From Marinactinospora thermotolerans DSM 45154 (GTDB lineage Bacteria; Actinomycetota; Actinomycetes; Streptosporangiales; Streptosporangiaceae), in NCBI RefSeq assembly GCF_900167435.1, contig NZ_FUWS01000006.1, forward strand, positions 310,001 to 374,000: a stretch of 64,000 nucleotides of DNA, given 5' to 3'. Positions 1-19,317 of the stretch are shown piece after piece. The stretch's first letter is position 1, and every line of letters begins with the position of its first letter. The translations under genes and the position numbers were made by a program. The notes beneath the pieces were generated by a model. The model was not told where the DNA came from. It worked only from the letters and a program-made list of their open reading frames with translations, and ran no database searches.

Positions 1-645
1 CCCCAGTCTATAGGGATCGGGGAGTGCCACGCCAACCCGCGGCGCAGCGCGGCGTCCGGACGGACCGGAGATCTCCGGCGTCGCGCGTGACGGGGCCTCC
101 CACGACGGCTTCGGGGGCGCCCGCCCGAGACGGAGACGCCCCTTGTCCGATGGCGAGGGCGCCGTGGCCGGGGATCCGGAGACGTTCACCCGGTTCCGGG
201 AACGCCACCGCGACGACGGCACACGGCGGATCGGCGACGTGGCCGTCGCGACCACGGCCGTCGCGCGGCGCGGTCCCGCGCGGCCTGGCCGAGCACCCCG
301 AGAGGTGGACTGTGCGGCTGTCGACCGCGCGCGCTTCGAGGCGGTGAGCGAAGACACCGCCCACGGCGGCCCCCGCACCACCGGCTGATCTTCGACGCCG
401 TCGCCGTCGTCCTCAGGCGCCACGTGGATCCGCCCGGACCGCCGGCCTGGAGTCCCGCCCCCGTCCAGCGCCCGCCGGGGCCGGCGCGGCGGGCCGGGTC
501 ACGCTCCCGGCCGGGTCCCCCGACGCCTTCCCCGCCAATGGATCCGGCCCGTCCGGAGCGCCCTTCCCCACGCTGTTCCGGGGAGTGCCCCGGGGTGCCC
601 CACGAGCGTTCGCGGCACCCCTCGACGGCATGTAGAGTTGTCCAC
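1..645. other. Left-edge region without a recognisable gene
   Basis: No open frame here matches a family I recognise. The frame at 143-388 (+) starts with TTG, has mostly GC-ending codons and encodes an 81-residue charged peptide. Its GC3 bias hints that it is, or descends from, real coding DNA, but I cannot name it. Just before the tRNA, TAGAGT at about 633-638 could serve as a -10 element for it. Confidence 0.35.
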
Positions 646-730
646 GGAGGATTCGCCTAGTGGCCTAGGGCGCACGCTTGGAAAGCGTGTTGGGGGCAAC
701 CCCTCACGAGTTCGAATCTCGTATCCTCCG
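646..730 (+). tRNA. tRNA-Ser (anticodon GGA)
   Basis: The 85-nt sequence folds as a class II tRNA. The 7-bp acceptor stem is GGAGGAT (646-652) with ATCCTCC (723-729), the discriminator base is G730, and there is a long variable arm (GGGGGCAACCCC region). The T-loop is GAGTTCGAATCTC. The anticodon loop CTTGGAAAG gives GGA, reading UCC/UCU serine codons. CCA is not encoded. Confidence 0.95.
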
Positions 731-737
731 CCGGCGG

Positions 738-768
738 AAGGCCCGGAGCGTTCAACGCTCCGGGCCTT
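738..768 (+). terminator. Hairpin terminator after tRNA-Ser
   Basis: AAGGCCCGGAGCGTT (738-752) is perfectly complementary to AACGCTCCGGGCCTT (754-768) around a single central base. The 15-bp GC-rich stem starts 8 nt after the tRNA. It is near-symmetric and could also stop transcription from the minus strand. Confidence 0.85.
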
Positions 769-807
769 CGTCGTTCGCGGTCTCAGTTGACCTGTTGGAG
801 GCTGGGA

Positions 808-1071
808 TCACCCTCCTCTCCGAGCCGGTCGGCCATGGAGGCCCGACGACCAGCCCACGAGCGCCATGACGGCCCGATCGGACACCCACAGGATCAGGAG
901 AACGATCGCGGCGGTGTGCCGGGCGTCGCGCAGACGGGAATCCCGCAATCCGACCTGTTGGAGGATCGCCTTCTCGCGGTAGTCGGTGTTCGGGTTCGGC
1001 CTCCCTGGTGGGCGAGGTGAAGACGTACTCCCGATGGCGTGGATCCGACCGCATACCCGATCGGCCGACAC
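808..1071 (-). CDS. Possible small single-pass membrane protein (uncharacterised)
   Basis: A GTG-initiated minus-strand frame of 87 codons. The C-terminal half has a hydrophobic stretch around AAIVLLILWVSDRAVMALVGW that could be one membrane helix. Codon third positions there are almost all G or C (e.g. acc-gcc-gcg-atc), as expected for genuine coding sequence in this genome. No ribosome-binding site is obvious, the N-terminal 25 residues look arbitrary, and I recognise no family. It may be a truncated remnant of a larger membrane protein. It converges on the tRNA terminator hairpin. Confidence 0.3.
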   Translation of the reverse strand: MSADRVCGRIHAIGSTSSPRPPGRPNPNTDYREKAILQQVGLRDSRLRDARHTAAIVLLILWVSDRAVMALVGWSSGLHGRPARRGG

Positions 1072-1136
1072 AGCGTCCTGTTCACTGAGCAGTTTCGGAG
1101 AAGTCTTCGTCCTGGTTGATCGCTAGTGTCGATGTC

Positions 1137-1547
1137 GTGTTCACCGCCATCACGCAATCGCAGATATACGTCCTCGACCAGGATGAGGCCATCGACTTCT
1201 ACGTCGGCAAGCTCGGCCTGGAGATCACCGCAGACGTCGACATGGGGTTCATGCGCTGGCTGACCGTCGGCGTACCGGGTCAACCCGATCGGCAGATCCT
1301 CCTGGAGAAGCCGGGCGCGCCGGCGATGTCGGAGGAGACGGCGGAGCAGGTGCGCGAGCTGATGACCAAGGGAGCCCTGGGCGGCTGGTTCATCCTCACC
1401 ACGGACGACTGCCGCAAGACCTACGAGACGCTGCTCAAGAAGGGGGTGGAGTTCACCGAGGAACCCACCGAGCGTCCGTACGGGATCGACTGTGGTCTGC
1501 GCGACCCCTTCGGCAACCACATCCGCTTCACCCAGCCGAAGGCCTGA
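1137..1547 (+). CDS. VOC-family (glyoxalase/bleomycin-resistance fold) protein
   Basis: Encodes 136 residues of the vicinal-oxygen-chelate family, which pairs beta-alpha-beta-beta-beta modules to bind a metal and act on, or sequester, small molecules. Visible family features are the N-terminal strand with DEAIDFYVGKLG, the GFMRWLTV strand, and the C-terminal RDPFGNHIRF signature. I chose GTG at 1137 because family members typically begin right at the FTAI strand; an in-frame TTG at 1116 would add seven residues. No clear Shine-Dalgarno precedes either start. The substrate cannot be inferred. It stands alone, followed by a gene-poor stretch with a decayed toxin remnant. Confidence 0.85.
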   Translation: MFTAITQSQIYVLDQDEAIDFYVGKLGLEITADVDMGFMRWLTVGVPGQPDRQILLEKPGAPAMSEETAEQVRELMTKGALGGWFILTTDDCRKTYETLLKKGVEFTEEPTERPYGIDCGLRDPFGNHIRFTQPKA

Positions 1548-1731
1548 AGCGCTTCGACACCCACGAACGGTCACACCTCGGGCACGGCGTACAGCGCAGA
1601 AGTACAGCGACCGCAGCGGCTCGCGGCAGAGCACCGTCACATCTCCCGACCACCGGGAGACCCGCATGACCGGTGTCGAATCATCCGCATCGGACTACGG
1701 ATCAGAAGGTCACGCGGCTCACGGGACGGCC

Positions 1732-1890
1732 CAGCCGTCGGCGCGGGGCCGGAACCGCAGTGCCGGTGCCGTCGCCCTGCTCGTCGCGGCGAACGCCGGG
1801 CTCCAGGGGCCCTGCTCCACCGTGACCACGATTTCGAACGCGTCGCGGCCACCACGGAGCACCCCCTCCAGTGGTACGGACCCCTGAGCG
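1732..1890 (+). pseudogene. Decayed PIN-domain (VapC-like) toxin remnant
   Basis: In one frame the DNA encodes ARGRNRSAGAVALLVAAN; one base out of frame it continues GALLHRDHDFERVAATTEHP. Joined, these resemble the C-terminal half of VapC-type PIN ribonucleases, with a hydrophobic (D)LLIAA helix then a LLH-D-D-FDRIAA motif. The break lies at the G-run 1806-1809, where one missing G would explain the shift. The usual first acidic residue before LLVAA is Val here, and no N-terminal half or VapB antitoxin gene is visible. This is therefore a relic, or less likely a sequencing indel. The call rests on motif memory only. Confidence 0.45.
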
Positions 1891-1997
1891 GACAGTGGAC
1901 CGCCCTGCGGGGTCACCCGCGTACCGCTTGGAGGGGGTTCGCGACGCCTCCCCAAGTGCCGCCCGCGTCCCGTCCCGTCCCGGCCGGGACGGGACGA

Positions 1998-2495
1998 TCA
2001 GGCGTCGCGGCCCCGGCCGCCGCGGTCGACCACGGGGGGCAGCACCGACCAGGGGAAGTTGATCCAGCGATCGGTGTGCTTCCAGACGTACTCGCACTTG
2101 ACCAACGAACGCGGCTTCTCGTAGATGACCGCGCTGCGCACCTCGGCGACGTGCTCGGCGCAGAAGTCGTGGACGAGCTTGAGCGTCCTGCCGCTGTCGG
2201 CCACGTCGTCGGCGACGAGCACCTTCTTGCGGCTCAGGTCGACGGTATTGGGGACCGGGGGCAGCATGACCGGCATGTCGAGGGTCTGGCCGACGCCGGT
2301 GTAGAACTCGACGTTCATCACGTGCAGGTTTTTGACGTCGAGCGCGTACCCCAGCCCTCCCGCGACGAAGAGCCCGCCGCGCGCGATCGAGAGGATGATG
2401 TCGGGCTCGTACCCGTCATCGGCGATGCGGTGCGCCAGCTCCCGCACGGCGGTGCCGAAGAGCTCGTAGGTCAGGTTCTCGCGCTCGTCGCTCAT
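1998..2495 (-). CDS. Phosphoribosyltransferase (type I PRTase family)
   Basis: A 165-residue type I phosphoribosyltransferase. The PRPP-binding loop is VLVADDVADSGRTL at about residues 104-117, preceded by an IARGGLFVAG segment that forms the flexible-loop/PPi-binding part. These enzymes transfer ribose-5-phosphate from PRPP to a nucleobase in the cytosol. The close resemblance to xanthine/hypoxanthine-type PRTases suggests purine salvage, but base specificity is not readable from sequence. Start ATG at 2495 follows GAGGGAAGCA, an acceptable ribosome-binding site. It lies downstream of the NRPS operon in the same orientation, but a strong hairpin separates them, so it is probably an independent house-keeping gene. 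Confidence 0.85.
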   Translation of the reverse strand: MSDERENLTYELFGTAVRELAHRIADDGYEPDIILSIARGGLFVAGGLGYALDVKNLHVMNVEFYTGVGQTLDMPVMLPPVPNTVDLSRKKVLVADDVADSGRTLKLVHDFCAEHVAEVRSAVIYEKPRSLVKCEYVWKHTDRWINFPWSVLPPVVDRGGRGRDA

Positions 2496-2617
2496 TGCTT
2501 CCCTCTCGATCCGTGTCCGGCGTCCGGGCCGGCGGCGGCCTGCGGTGCCCACCGGCCGGACCGCCCTCCAGTATCGGGGGCGGCGCCCCGCCACGCCCCC
2601 TCCCCCTCCGGACACGC

Positions 2618-2654
2618 GCGGGCCGCGCCGGGAGGGTGTCCCGGCGCGGCCCGC
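2618..2654 (-). terminator. Strong hairpin terminator ending the NRPS operon
   Basis: GCGGGCCGCGCCGGGA (2618-2633) pairs with TCCCGGCGCGGCCCGC (2639-2654) over 16 bp around a GGGTG loop. It begins 19 nt after the mbtH-like stop codon. There is no U-tract, as is usual in high-GC actinomycetes. Confidence 0.85.
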
Positions 2655-2673
2655 GGTGGAGGGCGTCGCGCGC

Positions 2674-2883
2674 TCAGCCGCCCATCGCCCGGACGAGACT
2701 GCGCGGGCGCAGGTCGGTCCAGCGCTCCTCGATGTGGGCGAGCGCCGCCGGCCTGCTCCCCGCCGGCAGGTCGACCTCCCAGCCCGCGGGAACCTCCGCG
2801 AACTCCGGCCACAGGCAGTACTGCCCCTCCTCGTTCACCAGCACCAGGAAGACGCCCTCGGGGTCGTCGAACGGGTTGTCCAC
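2674..2883 (-). CDS. MbtH-like protein
   Basis: A 69-residue protein of the MbtH family, small chaperone-like partners that bind NRPS adenylation domains and are often needed for their solubility and activity. It has the full family pattern: NPFDD near the N-terminus, [22 protein letters not shown] and the C-terminal [13 protein letters not shown]. The start is GTG at 2883, preceded by GAGGAGAGGAGA. It follows the second NRPS by only 20 nt, so it is the last gene of the operon and should serve the adenylation domains encoded just upstream. It ends 19 nt before the operon terminator. Confidence 0.95.
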   Translation of the reverse strand: MDNPFDDPEGVFLVLVNEEGQYCLWPEFAEVPAGWEVDLPAGSRPAALAHIEERWTDLRPRSLVRAMGG

Positions 2884-2903
2884 GTGTGTCTCCTCTCCTC
2901 GAT

Positions 2904-11434
<8,531 letters not shown>

Positions 11435-11438
<4 letters not shown>

Positions 11439-14400
11439 CGGGATACCTCCTGGTCGGCGAAGTCGTCCAGCAACTCGTCCTCGAACGAGTCGATGTCTTC
11501 CTGGGTGATCTCGGGGATCGCCCCGGTATCGCGCGGGGCCTCGGCCAGCTCGGCGAGGACGCCCTCCCACGTCCGGACGATCCCGTCGGCGTCGGTGTCG
11601 GAGACGACCGCCGGGTCCCACCGCCACAGCGCGGTCAGGCGCGGCCCGTCCGCGTGCTCCTCGACCAGCACGTCGAGTGACAACGGGTGCGGGATCGGCA
11701 TGTCCGGGTCGGCGAAGGCGTCGTCGGGCAGTTCCCCGAGAAGAGGGGTCCAGGGCTCCCCCGACCGTCCGGGCAGGCGGCCCAGGTGGTTGAAGGCGAT
11801 CTGGGGGGCCGGGGCGCCGGCGAGCCCGGGCGCGTGGTCGGGGTGCAGGTGGCGCAGTACCCCGTAGCCGATGCCGTGCTCGGGGACCGACGCCAGGATC
11901 TCCTCGTTGCGCGCCCGCGCCACCCCGCCGGCGCCGCCCTCCAACAGCACCGGGTGCAGCGTGGTGAACCAGCCGACCGTCCGCCCCGGGTCCAGCCCGG
12001 ATCCGGGGAGGGGGCGGCGCCCGTGCCCCTCGACGTCGACCGCCACCCGGCGCGGGACGGGGCCGCCCCGTTCGCGCGCCCACGCGGTCATCGTCAGGGC
12101 GAGCGCGCCCAGCAGGACGTCGCCGAGCCCGCCCCCGCGGCCGGCCGCCGCCCCGTCGAGCAGGACGGAGGTCAGGTCGGCAGGGGTCTGCGTGCGCCGG
12201 CGATGCGCGTCGGCCATCCTCGTGGCGCCGGGCGGCGCGGGGAAGAACGGCTCGATCCCCGCGGCCACCTCCTCCCAGTAGGCCGCCTCTCCCCGGTGGC
12301 GGTCCAGCGCCGCGGTGCCGGACTGGTGGAGCGCCCAACGGCGCAGCGACGTGGGCACCGGCGCGAGGTCGGGCGCGCGCCCGGCGGCGACCGCCTCCCA
12401 GGCCGCCGCGAGGTCGGGCAGCAGGATCCGCCAGGAGACGCCGTCGACCGCCAGGTGGTGGACCACGAGCAGGAGACGCCCGCGACGCGGTTCGGGGGCG
12501 GCCAGCCAGACCGCCTGCACGAGCCCGCCCTCCTCGGGGGACAGCCGCGCGCGGGCCCGCGCCGCCTCGGCCTCCTGGGCCGCCCGCGCGGCCTCGCGCG
12601 GCTGGGGCAGTTCGGTCCGGCGCAGCAGGTCGCCGGCGCGGACCGTCCCGGGTTCGGCGATCTCCATCCGCCATTCGCCGTCGCACACCAGGCGGGCCCG
12701 CAGCGCGTCGTGGTGGTCCAGGACCGCCTGGAGCGCCGCGGTCAGCTCGGCCTCCCCGATTCCTCGCGGCAGGTCGACCAGCACCGACTGGTTGAAGCCG
12801 CTCGTGCGACCGCCCAGTCCGCGCAGCCAGTGCCCGATGGGGGTGAGGGGGAAGGCGCCCACGCCCTCGGGGTCGTGTTCGCGCGCGGTGACGGGGACGC
12901 ACGCGGCGGCCACCGCCTCCAACGTGCGGTGCCGGAACAGGTCCTGGACGCTCAGCTCGTGCCCCGCCTCGCGCAGCCGCCCGGCCACCTGGATGGCGAG
13001 AATGCTGTCACCGCCCAACGCGAAGAAGTCGTCCTGTGGGGCCGCCCGCACCCCGAGGACCTCCTCGCAGACGCGGACGAGGGCGCGTTCGGCCGGGGTC
13101 GCGGCCCCACGGCCCCGCCCCGACTCGACGAGCGGCTCGGGCAGGGCCGCGGTGTCGAGTTTCCCGTTGGGCAGGACAGGCAGGGCGGCCAGCTCCACGA
13201 CCGCCGAGGGGACCATGTGGTCGGGAAGCCGCCGGGCCAGGCGCGTCCGCACCGCGGCCGTATCAAGGGGGGCGCCGTCGGCGGGGACCGCGTAGGCGAC
13301 GAGGCGGCGGACGCCGGGACGGTCCTCGCGGACCCGGACGGCCGCCTGCCCCACCTCGGGCAGGGCGGTCAGGGCGGACTCGACCTCGCCCGGCTCGATC
13401 CGGAACCCGCGCAGCTTCACCTGCGCGTCCGAACGGCCGAGGTGGTGGAGCCGGCCCCGACCGTCCCAGCGGGCGAGGTCCCCCGAACGGTACATCCGGG
13501 ATCCCGCGGGCCCGAAGGGGTCGGCGACGAACCGTTCCGCGGTGCCCGCCGGGGCCCGCAGGTATCCTCGGGCGACCCCGTCGCCGCCGATGTAGATCTC
13601 GCCGACCTCTCCCGGGGCGACCGGGCGCAGGTAGCGGTCCAGGACGTAGACCCTGGCCCGGGCCAGCGGCCGGCCGATGGGCGGCGTCCCCTCCCCCGGG
13701 TCGAGGGGGTCGCTCATGGAGGCGCACACCGTCGCCTCGGTCGGGCCGTAGGCGTTGATCATCCGCCGTCCGCCGGCCCACCTGCGCACCAGTCCGGCGG
13801 CGCAGGACTCTCCCGCGACCACCAGGGTCATGTCCCCGGGAAGGTCCACCCCGTCGGGGAGCGCGGCGAGGACGGTGGGGGGCAGGCAGAGCATGCCGAC
13901 ACGTTCGCGCCGCAGGAAGGCGGCCAGTTCCGCGCCCCCCGCGCGCTCCCCGGGGGAGGGCACGACCAGCGTCGCCCCCGACAGCAACGTCAGGACCGTC
14001 TCCCAGGCGGCGGCGTCGAAGCTCAGCGCGGCGAACTGGGCGACGCCGACCCCCTCGGCGAGGCCGAGGCGTTCGATCTGGTCCCGGGCCAGGGCGGTGA
14101 CACCGTGGTGCGGGACCACGACCCCCTTGGGCCGTCCGGTGGAACCGGAGGTGTAGATGACGTAGGCGGGGTGGTCCGGGTGCAGCGGCGCGGCGCGCTC
14201 GGCGTCGGTGACGGGACGCTCGTCCAGCGCGTCCACCAGCGCGGCGGTGCCCGGATCGTCCAGGCGCACGACGTGCACGCCGGTGGGGACCTGCCCGGCC
14301 CCGGCGGCGTCGGTGATGACGGCGACCGGGCGCGCGTCCTCCACCATGTGGGCGACGCGCTCGCGCGGGTAGTCGGGGTCCACGGGCAGGTAGGCCGCGC

Positions 14401-17400
14401 CCGCCTTGAGCACGGCGAGTTGCGCGACGACGACGTCGGCCGAGCGGGGCAGCAGGGTCGCCACGACGTCCTCGGGACCGACACCGGACCCGATCAGGTG
14501 GCGCGCCAGCCGGTTGGCCCGGCGGTCGAGCCGCGCGTAGTCCAGCTCCGTCCGCGCGTCGCGCAGCGCCGGCGCGTGCGGCGACGCCGCGACCCGCTGT
14601 TCGAACGCCGCGGGCAGGGTGAGGGACGGCTCCCGCCCCCATGTCCCGTTCCACTCCTCGACCACCGTGTGGCGGAGGGAGGCGTCGAGCAGCTCGAACC
14701 GGGACACGCGCGCGCTCGGATCGGCGACCGCGGCGTCGATGACCCGCAGCAGCCGGTCGGCCATCCCCTCGACCGTGGCGCGGTCGAACACGTCGCGGTC
14801 GTACTCGACGGCGAGGTCGACGCCTTCGGCGGCCCCGTCGCGGCCGTGCCGCTCGGTGAACTCGAAGGCGAGGTCGAACTTGGCCGCTCCGGTGGGGGCC
14901 CGGACCGGTTCCACGCCGATCCCGGGCAGCTCCAGCCGCCCGGTCCCGTTGTTGTGCACCACCAGCATGACCTGGAAGAGCTCGCGCTCCCGGGTGCCGT
15001 GCTCGGCGGTGACGGCGTCGACCACCCAGTCGTAGGGGACGTCCTGGTGGGCGTAGGCGTCCAGGTCGGTCGCGCGCAGCCGGTCCAGCAGTTCGGTGAA
15101 GGAGGGGTCGCCGTGGACGTCGCCGCGCAGGACGAGGGTGTTGACGAAGAAGCCGACGAGCCCTTCGAGCGCGGCGTCGGAGCGTCCGGCGACCGGTGTG
15201 CCCACCTGGACGTCGGTGCCGGCGCCGCCGCGGTGCAGCAGCACGGTCAGGGCCGCGTGCACCACCATGAAGGGGGTCGTCCCGGTGCTCCTGGCCAGCG
15301 CGACGATCCCGCGGTGGGTGGCGGCGGGGACCTCGCGCTCCACCGTCGCGCCCCTGCGGGTGGCCGTCGCCGGCCGCGGCCGGTCGCCGCGGATCCGGTC
15401 CGGCGTGGGCGACAGGGTCCGTTTCCAGTAGGCGAGCCGGTCCGCGGCCAACGGCCCGGGCTCGCGGGCGCCGCCCAGGGCCTCCTCCTGCCACAGGGCG
15501 TAGTCGGCGTAGTGGAGGGGAGGCTCGGGCCAGTCCGGCGCGGCACCGGACAACCGGGCGGTGTAGGCGTCGGACAGGTCGCGGGTGAGCGGGACGAGCG
15601 ACCAGCCGTCGGCCGCGATGTGGTGGGCGACGCACACCAGGACGTGTTCCCGGGCTCCCAGGCGGAACAGCTCCATCCGCAGCGGGGCCTCGCGTTCCAG
15701 GTCGAAGGGGCGCGACGCCACCTCGGCGAGCCGGCCGTCCACCTCACCGGGGGCGACCTCGTGGACCGCCAGCCGCACCCCGGCCTCCCGGGGCCCCAGC
15801 ACCCGTTGCCAGGGCACGCCCGCGGTGTCGGGGTAGACGGTGCGCAGGATCTCGTGGCGCGCCACGACGTCCTCCAGCGCGGCCGCCAGGGCGGCGATGT
15901 CCAGCGGGCCCGTGAGCCGCACCGCGTAGGGAAGGTTGTAGGCGGCGTCGGGGCCGTGCATCCGGTGCAGCGCCCACAGCCGGCGCTGGGCCGCCGACAG
16001 GGGGACGCGCGCGGGACGGGGCCGCCGGCGCGGCTCCGGCAGCGCGGGCTCCCCCTCCCCCAGCCGGGGGGCCAGGCGGGCGACGGTGGGCGCCTCGAAG
16101 ACGGTGCGGACCCGGATGCGTACGCCCATGGCCTGCTGGATGCGCGCGCACAGCCGAACGGCCGACAGCGAGTGGCCGCCCAGTTCGAAGAACCCGTCGT
16201 CGATACCGACCGGGGGCAGGCCGAGCACCTCGCCGAACAGCGCGCACAGGCGGGCCTCCACGGCGTCGCGGGGCCCGCGCGTCGCCGTGGGGGCCCGGTC
16301 TGCGGCGGTGGGCGCGGGCAGCGCCTTGCGGTCCACCTTGCCGTTGGGGGTGAGGGGCAGCCGCTCGTGGCGCACCACGGTCGAGGGGATCATGTGCGCG
16401 GGCAGCAGCCGCGCCAGCCCGTCGTCGAGGTCCGCGGTGGCGATGGCCCCGGTGACGTGGGCGACGAGCGTGTACCTGCCCGGCTCCTCCTCATGCGCGA
16501 CGACGGCGGCGTCGCCGACTCCCGGCAACGCGCGCAGCGCCGCCTCGACCTCACCGAGCTCCACGCGCTGGCCGCGCACCTTCACCTGGTCGTCGCGCCG
16601 GCCCAGGAAGTCCAGCCGCCCGTCCCCGCGCCGGCGGACCCGGTCGCCGGTGCGGTACATGCGCGTCCCGGGCGGGCCGAACGGGTCGGCGACGAAGGTC
16701 TGCGCGGTGCGTCCCGGCGCGCCGACATAGCCGAGGCCGACCCCGGCCCCGGCGACGTAGAGCTCCCCCTCCACCTGGGGCGGCAGCGGTCTGAGGTTGG
16801 CGTCGAGGACGTAGAGCCGGGTGTTGCGCACCGGGGAGCCGATGGGGACGCCCTCGGCGAGCCCGTCGTCCCAGCGGGGGATCACCTCGTGGGTGACGTC
16901 GTCGGAGCACTCGGTGGGACCGTAGGCGTTGACCACCGGGACGCCGGGGAACCGCTCCGTCCAGCGGCGGACCAGGTCGGGGGGCAGCCGTTCCCCCGTC
17001 ACCAGGAGCACCCGCAGCGCCCCCGGGTCGGGACGGTCCAGCCCCGCGTCCCAGGCGTCGAGGGCGGCCCGGAGGAAGGACGGCACGACCTCGACCACCG
17101 TGGCGCGCCGCCGACCGGCGACGCCGAACAGCTCACCCGGGTCCGCCGCGGTCGCCCGGTCCACGGCGACGACCGTGCCGCCCACGGCCAGCGGCGCGAG
17201 GATCTGCCAGACGCTGACGTCGAAGGTCAGCGGCGCGTTGTGGACGACCACGTCGGCGGAGGTGAGCCCGAGGTCCTCGATCTTGGCGAGGAGGTGGTTG
17301 TGCATCCCCGGACGGTGCACGATCACCCCCTTGGGCCGGCCGGTGGAGCCCGAGGTGAACATGACGTAGGCGGGCAGGCCCGCCACCGGCCGGGGGCGCC

Positions 17401-19204
17401 GGTCGGTCCACGCGGCGGGGCCGTCGTGGCGTCCCCGGCGCGCGTCGACCTGCGCCACCGGCACCGCGGCCGCCGCGGCCAGGTCCGCCGCCGCTTCGGC
17501 GTGGTCGGCCGTGGTGAGCAGGAGCGCGGCGGCGGCGTCGGCCAGCGCCGCGGCGTTGCGCCCCACCGGCGCGTCCGGATCCAGCGGCAGCCACCAGGCC
17601 CCCGCGTCCACGACGCCCAGCAGGGCGGCGGTGTAGTCCGCGCCCGGTCCCATCAGCAGGGCGACCGTCCTGCCCCGGGCGCCCCTGGCCTCCACCAGGT
17701 CACGGACGCGGGCCAGCGCGCCGGCGAGCGCGCCGTAGCCGACGGGTCCGGCCGGGTCGACGACCGCGGTCGCGTCCGGGCGTTCCCGTGCCGTCCGGCG
17801 GAGCAGGTCGGGCAGGTGTGCCAGCCCGCCCTCTCCCGTCACGGGCCCTTCGGGGCCCCGCAGCACGTGGTCGCGTTCCGCCGGGTGCAGGACCGACAGC
17901 CGGGCGAGCGTCGTCCCGGCCTCGCTCAGCTGCCCGAGCAGGTGGGCCAGCCGGTCGGCGTGGGCGCCGGCCTCGGCCCGCTCGTACAGCAGGGGGTTGG
18001 CGTCCACGTGCAGGGCCACCCCGCCGTCGTCGAGGTCCTCGAACAGGAACTGCACGTCCTCCACCGGCCCGGTGGACAGGTTGCGGACGACGGCCCGCGC
18101 GGCGCCGAACCGCATCGGCTCGCCGGGCGGCAGGACGTTGACCGTGGGGCCGAACGGCCGGATGTCGTCTCCGGGGACACCGATGTCGCGCCGGACGCGT
18201 TCGCCCCGGTAGAGCTGGTGGCGCAGGCTCGCGCGGACCTCTGCCGCGACGTGCCGCACCAGGTCGTCGCGCGCCATCGACGGGCGGATCCGCAACGGCA
18301 GGGGGAGGAAGTTGGCCCGCATCCCCGGGATCGCGCGGGCGTCACGGCCGCTGCGCCCGGTCACCGGCAACGTCAACAGGATGTCGCGCAGCCCGGTCAC
18401 GCGCTGGGTGTAGACCCCGGCGGCCGCGATCGCCAGGACCGACCAGCTGGTCCGGGCCGCGCGGGCGACCTCGCGCAGGCGTCCGGCGGTGTCCGGGTCG
18501 ATCCTGCGGGTGTGCCGGTGGGCCCGGGCCGAGGCGACCGGTTCGGCGGAGCCCCCCTCGCCGGAGAATCCGGTGAGCTCCGGGGGGTGCGGGAAACGCG
18601 CGGTCCAGAACTCCCGGTCGGTGTCGATGCGGCCGGAGGCGCGGTAGGCGAGCTCGTCCTCGACCAGGAGCCGCAGCGGCGGAAGCGCCGGCCCCGGGTC
18701 GGCGTCCGCGTCGCCGAGGGCGTCGTGGAGCGCGGTGATGCGCGCGTAGAAGAGGGTCCGCGCGTAACCGTCCATGACGGCGTGGTGGGCGCGCATGAAC
18801 AGCCGGTGGTTGCGCGCGTCCAGCCGGAGCAGGGCGAAGTCGAAGAGGGGGCCGTCCGTGAGGTCGAAGGGCCGGTCCAGGCGCGCGCGCGTCCAGTGGT
18901 CGGCCTCCCCCGCCGGGTCGGCCGCCCCGGCGAGGTCGAGGAGCGGCAGCTCCCAGTCGGCGGGCAGGTCGACGACGGCCTGCACGATCTCGCCGGCCTC
19001 CTCGCGGAACCGGACCCGCATGGTCTCGCACTCCCGCAGGGCGGCGGCCACCGCGGCGCGCAGCCGTCCGACGTCGAGGTCTCCACGGATGTCGATGTGG
19101 TCGGCGATGGTCCAGGCGGGACTGCGCGGGTCCGCCTGCTGCGCCCGCAACATCTCCACCTGGGCGGCGGCGACCGGGAGCGTCGTGTCGGTGAGGGCGT
19201 GCAT
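11435..19204 (-). CDS. Non-ribosomal peptide synthetase, modules 1-2: C-A-T-C-A-T-E
   Basis: A 2589-residue NRPS building the first two residues. Approximate domains: N-terminal C 1-430 (HHAVMDGY), A 463-970, T 981-1048 (GGHSL), LCL-type C 1066-1490 (HHIAADGWS), A 1530-2010, T 2030-2095 (GGDSI), E 2115-2560 ([24 protein letters not shown]). All adenylation cores are intact ([18 protein letters not shown] lysine). Codes read against GrsA: module 1 DVWELTADDK (Glu278/Asp330/Asp331, suiting a basic side chain such as diaminopropionate); module 2 DAWCVAAVCK (close to the Phe code DAWTIAAICK, so aromatic, and made D by the E domain). The first C domain resembles EntF-like starter or acceptor C domains, so the N-terminus may be acylated. 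ATG 19204 follows AGGAG by 7 nt. Confidence 0.95.
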
Positions 19205-19317
19205 GTGCTGGCTCCTGATGCGTTCATCCGTGGGAACGGCCGTGGGACCACGGCCGGGGGCGGGGGCGGGCACCGGCGGCCGGTGCCGGGAGACGCGCGA
19301 GCACCCGCGCGCCGGGG

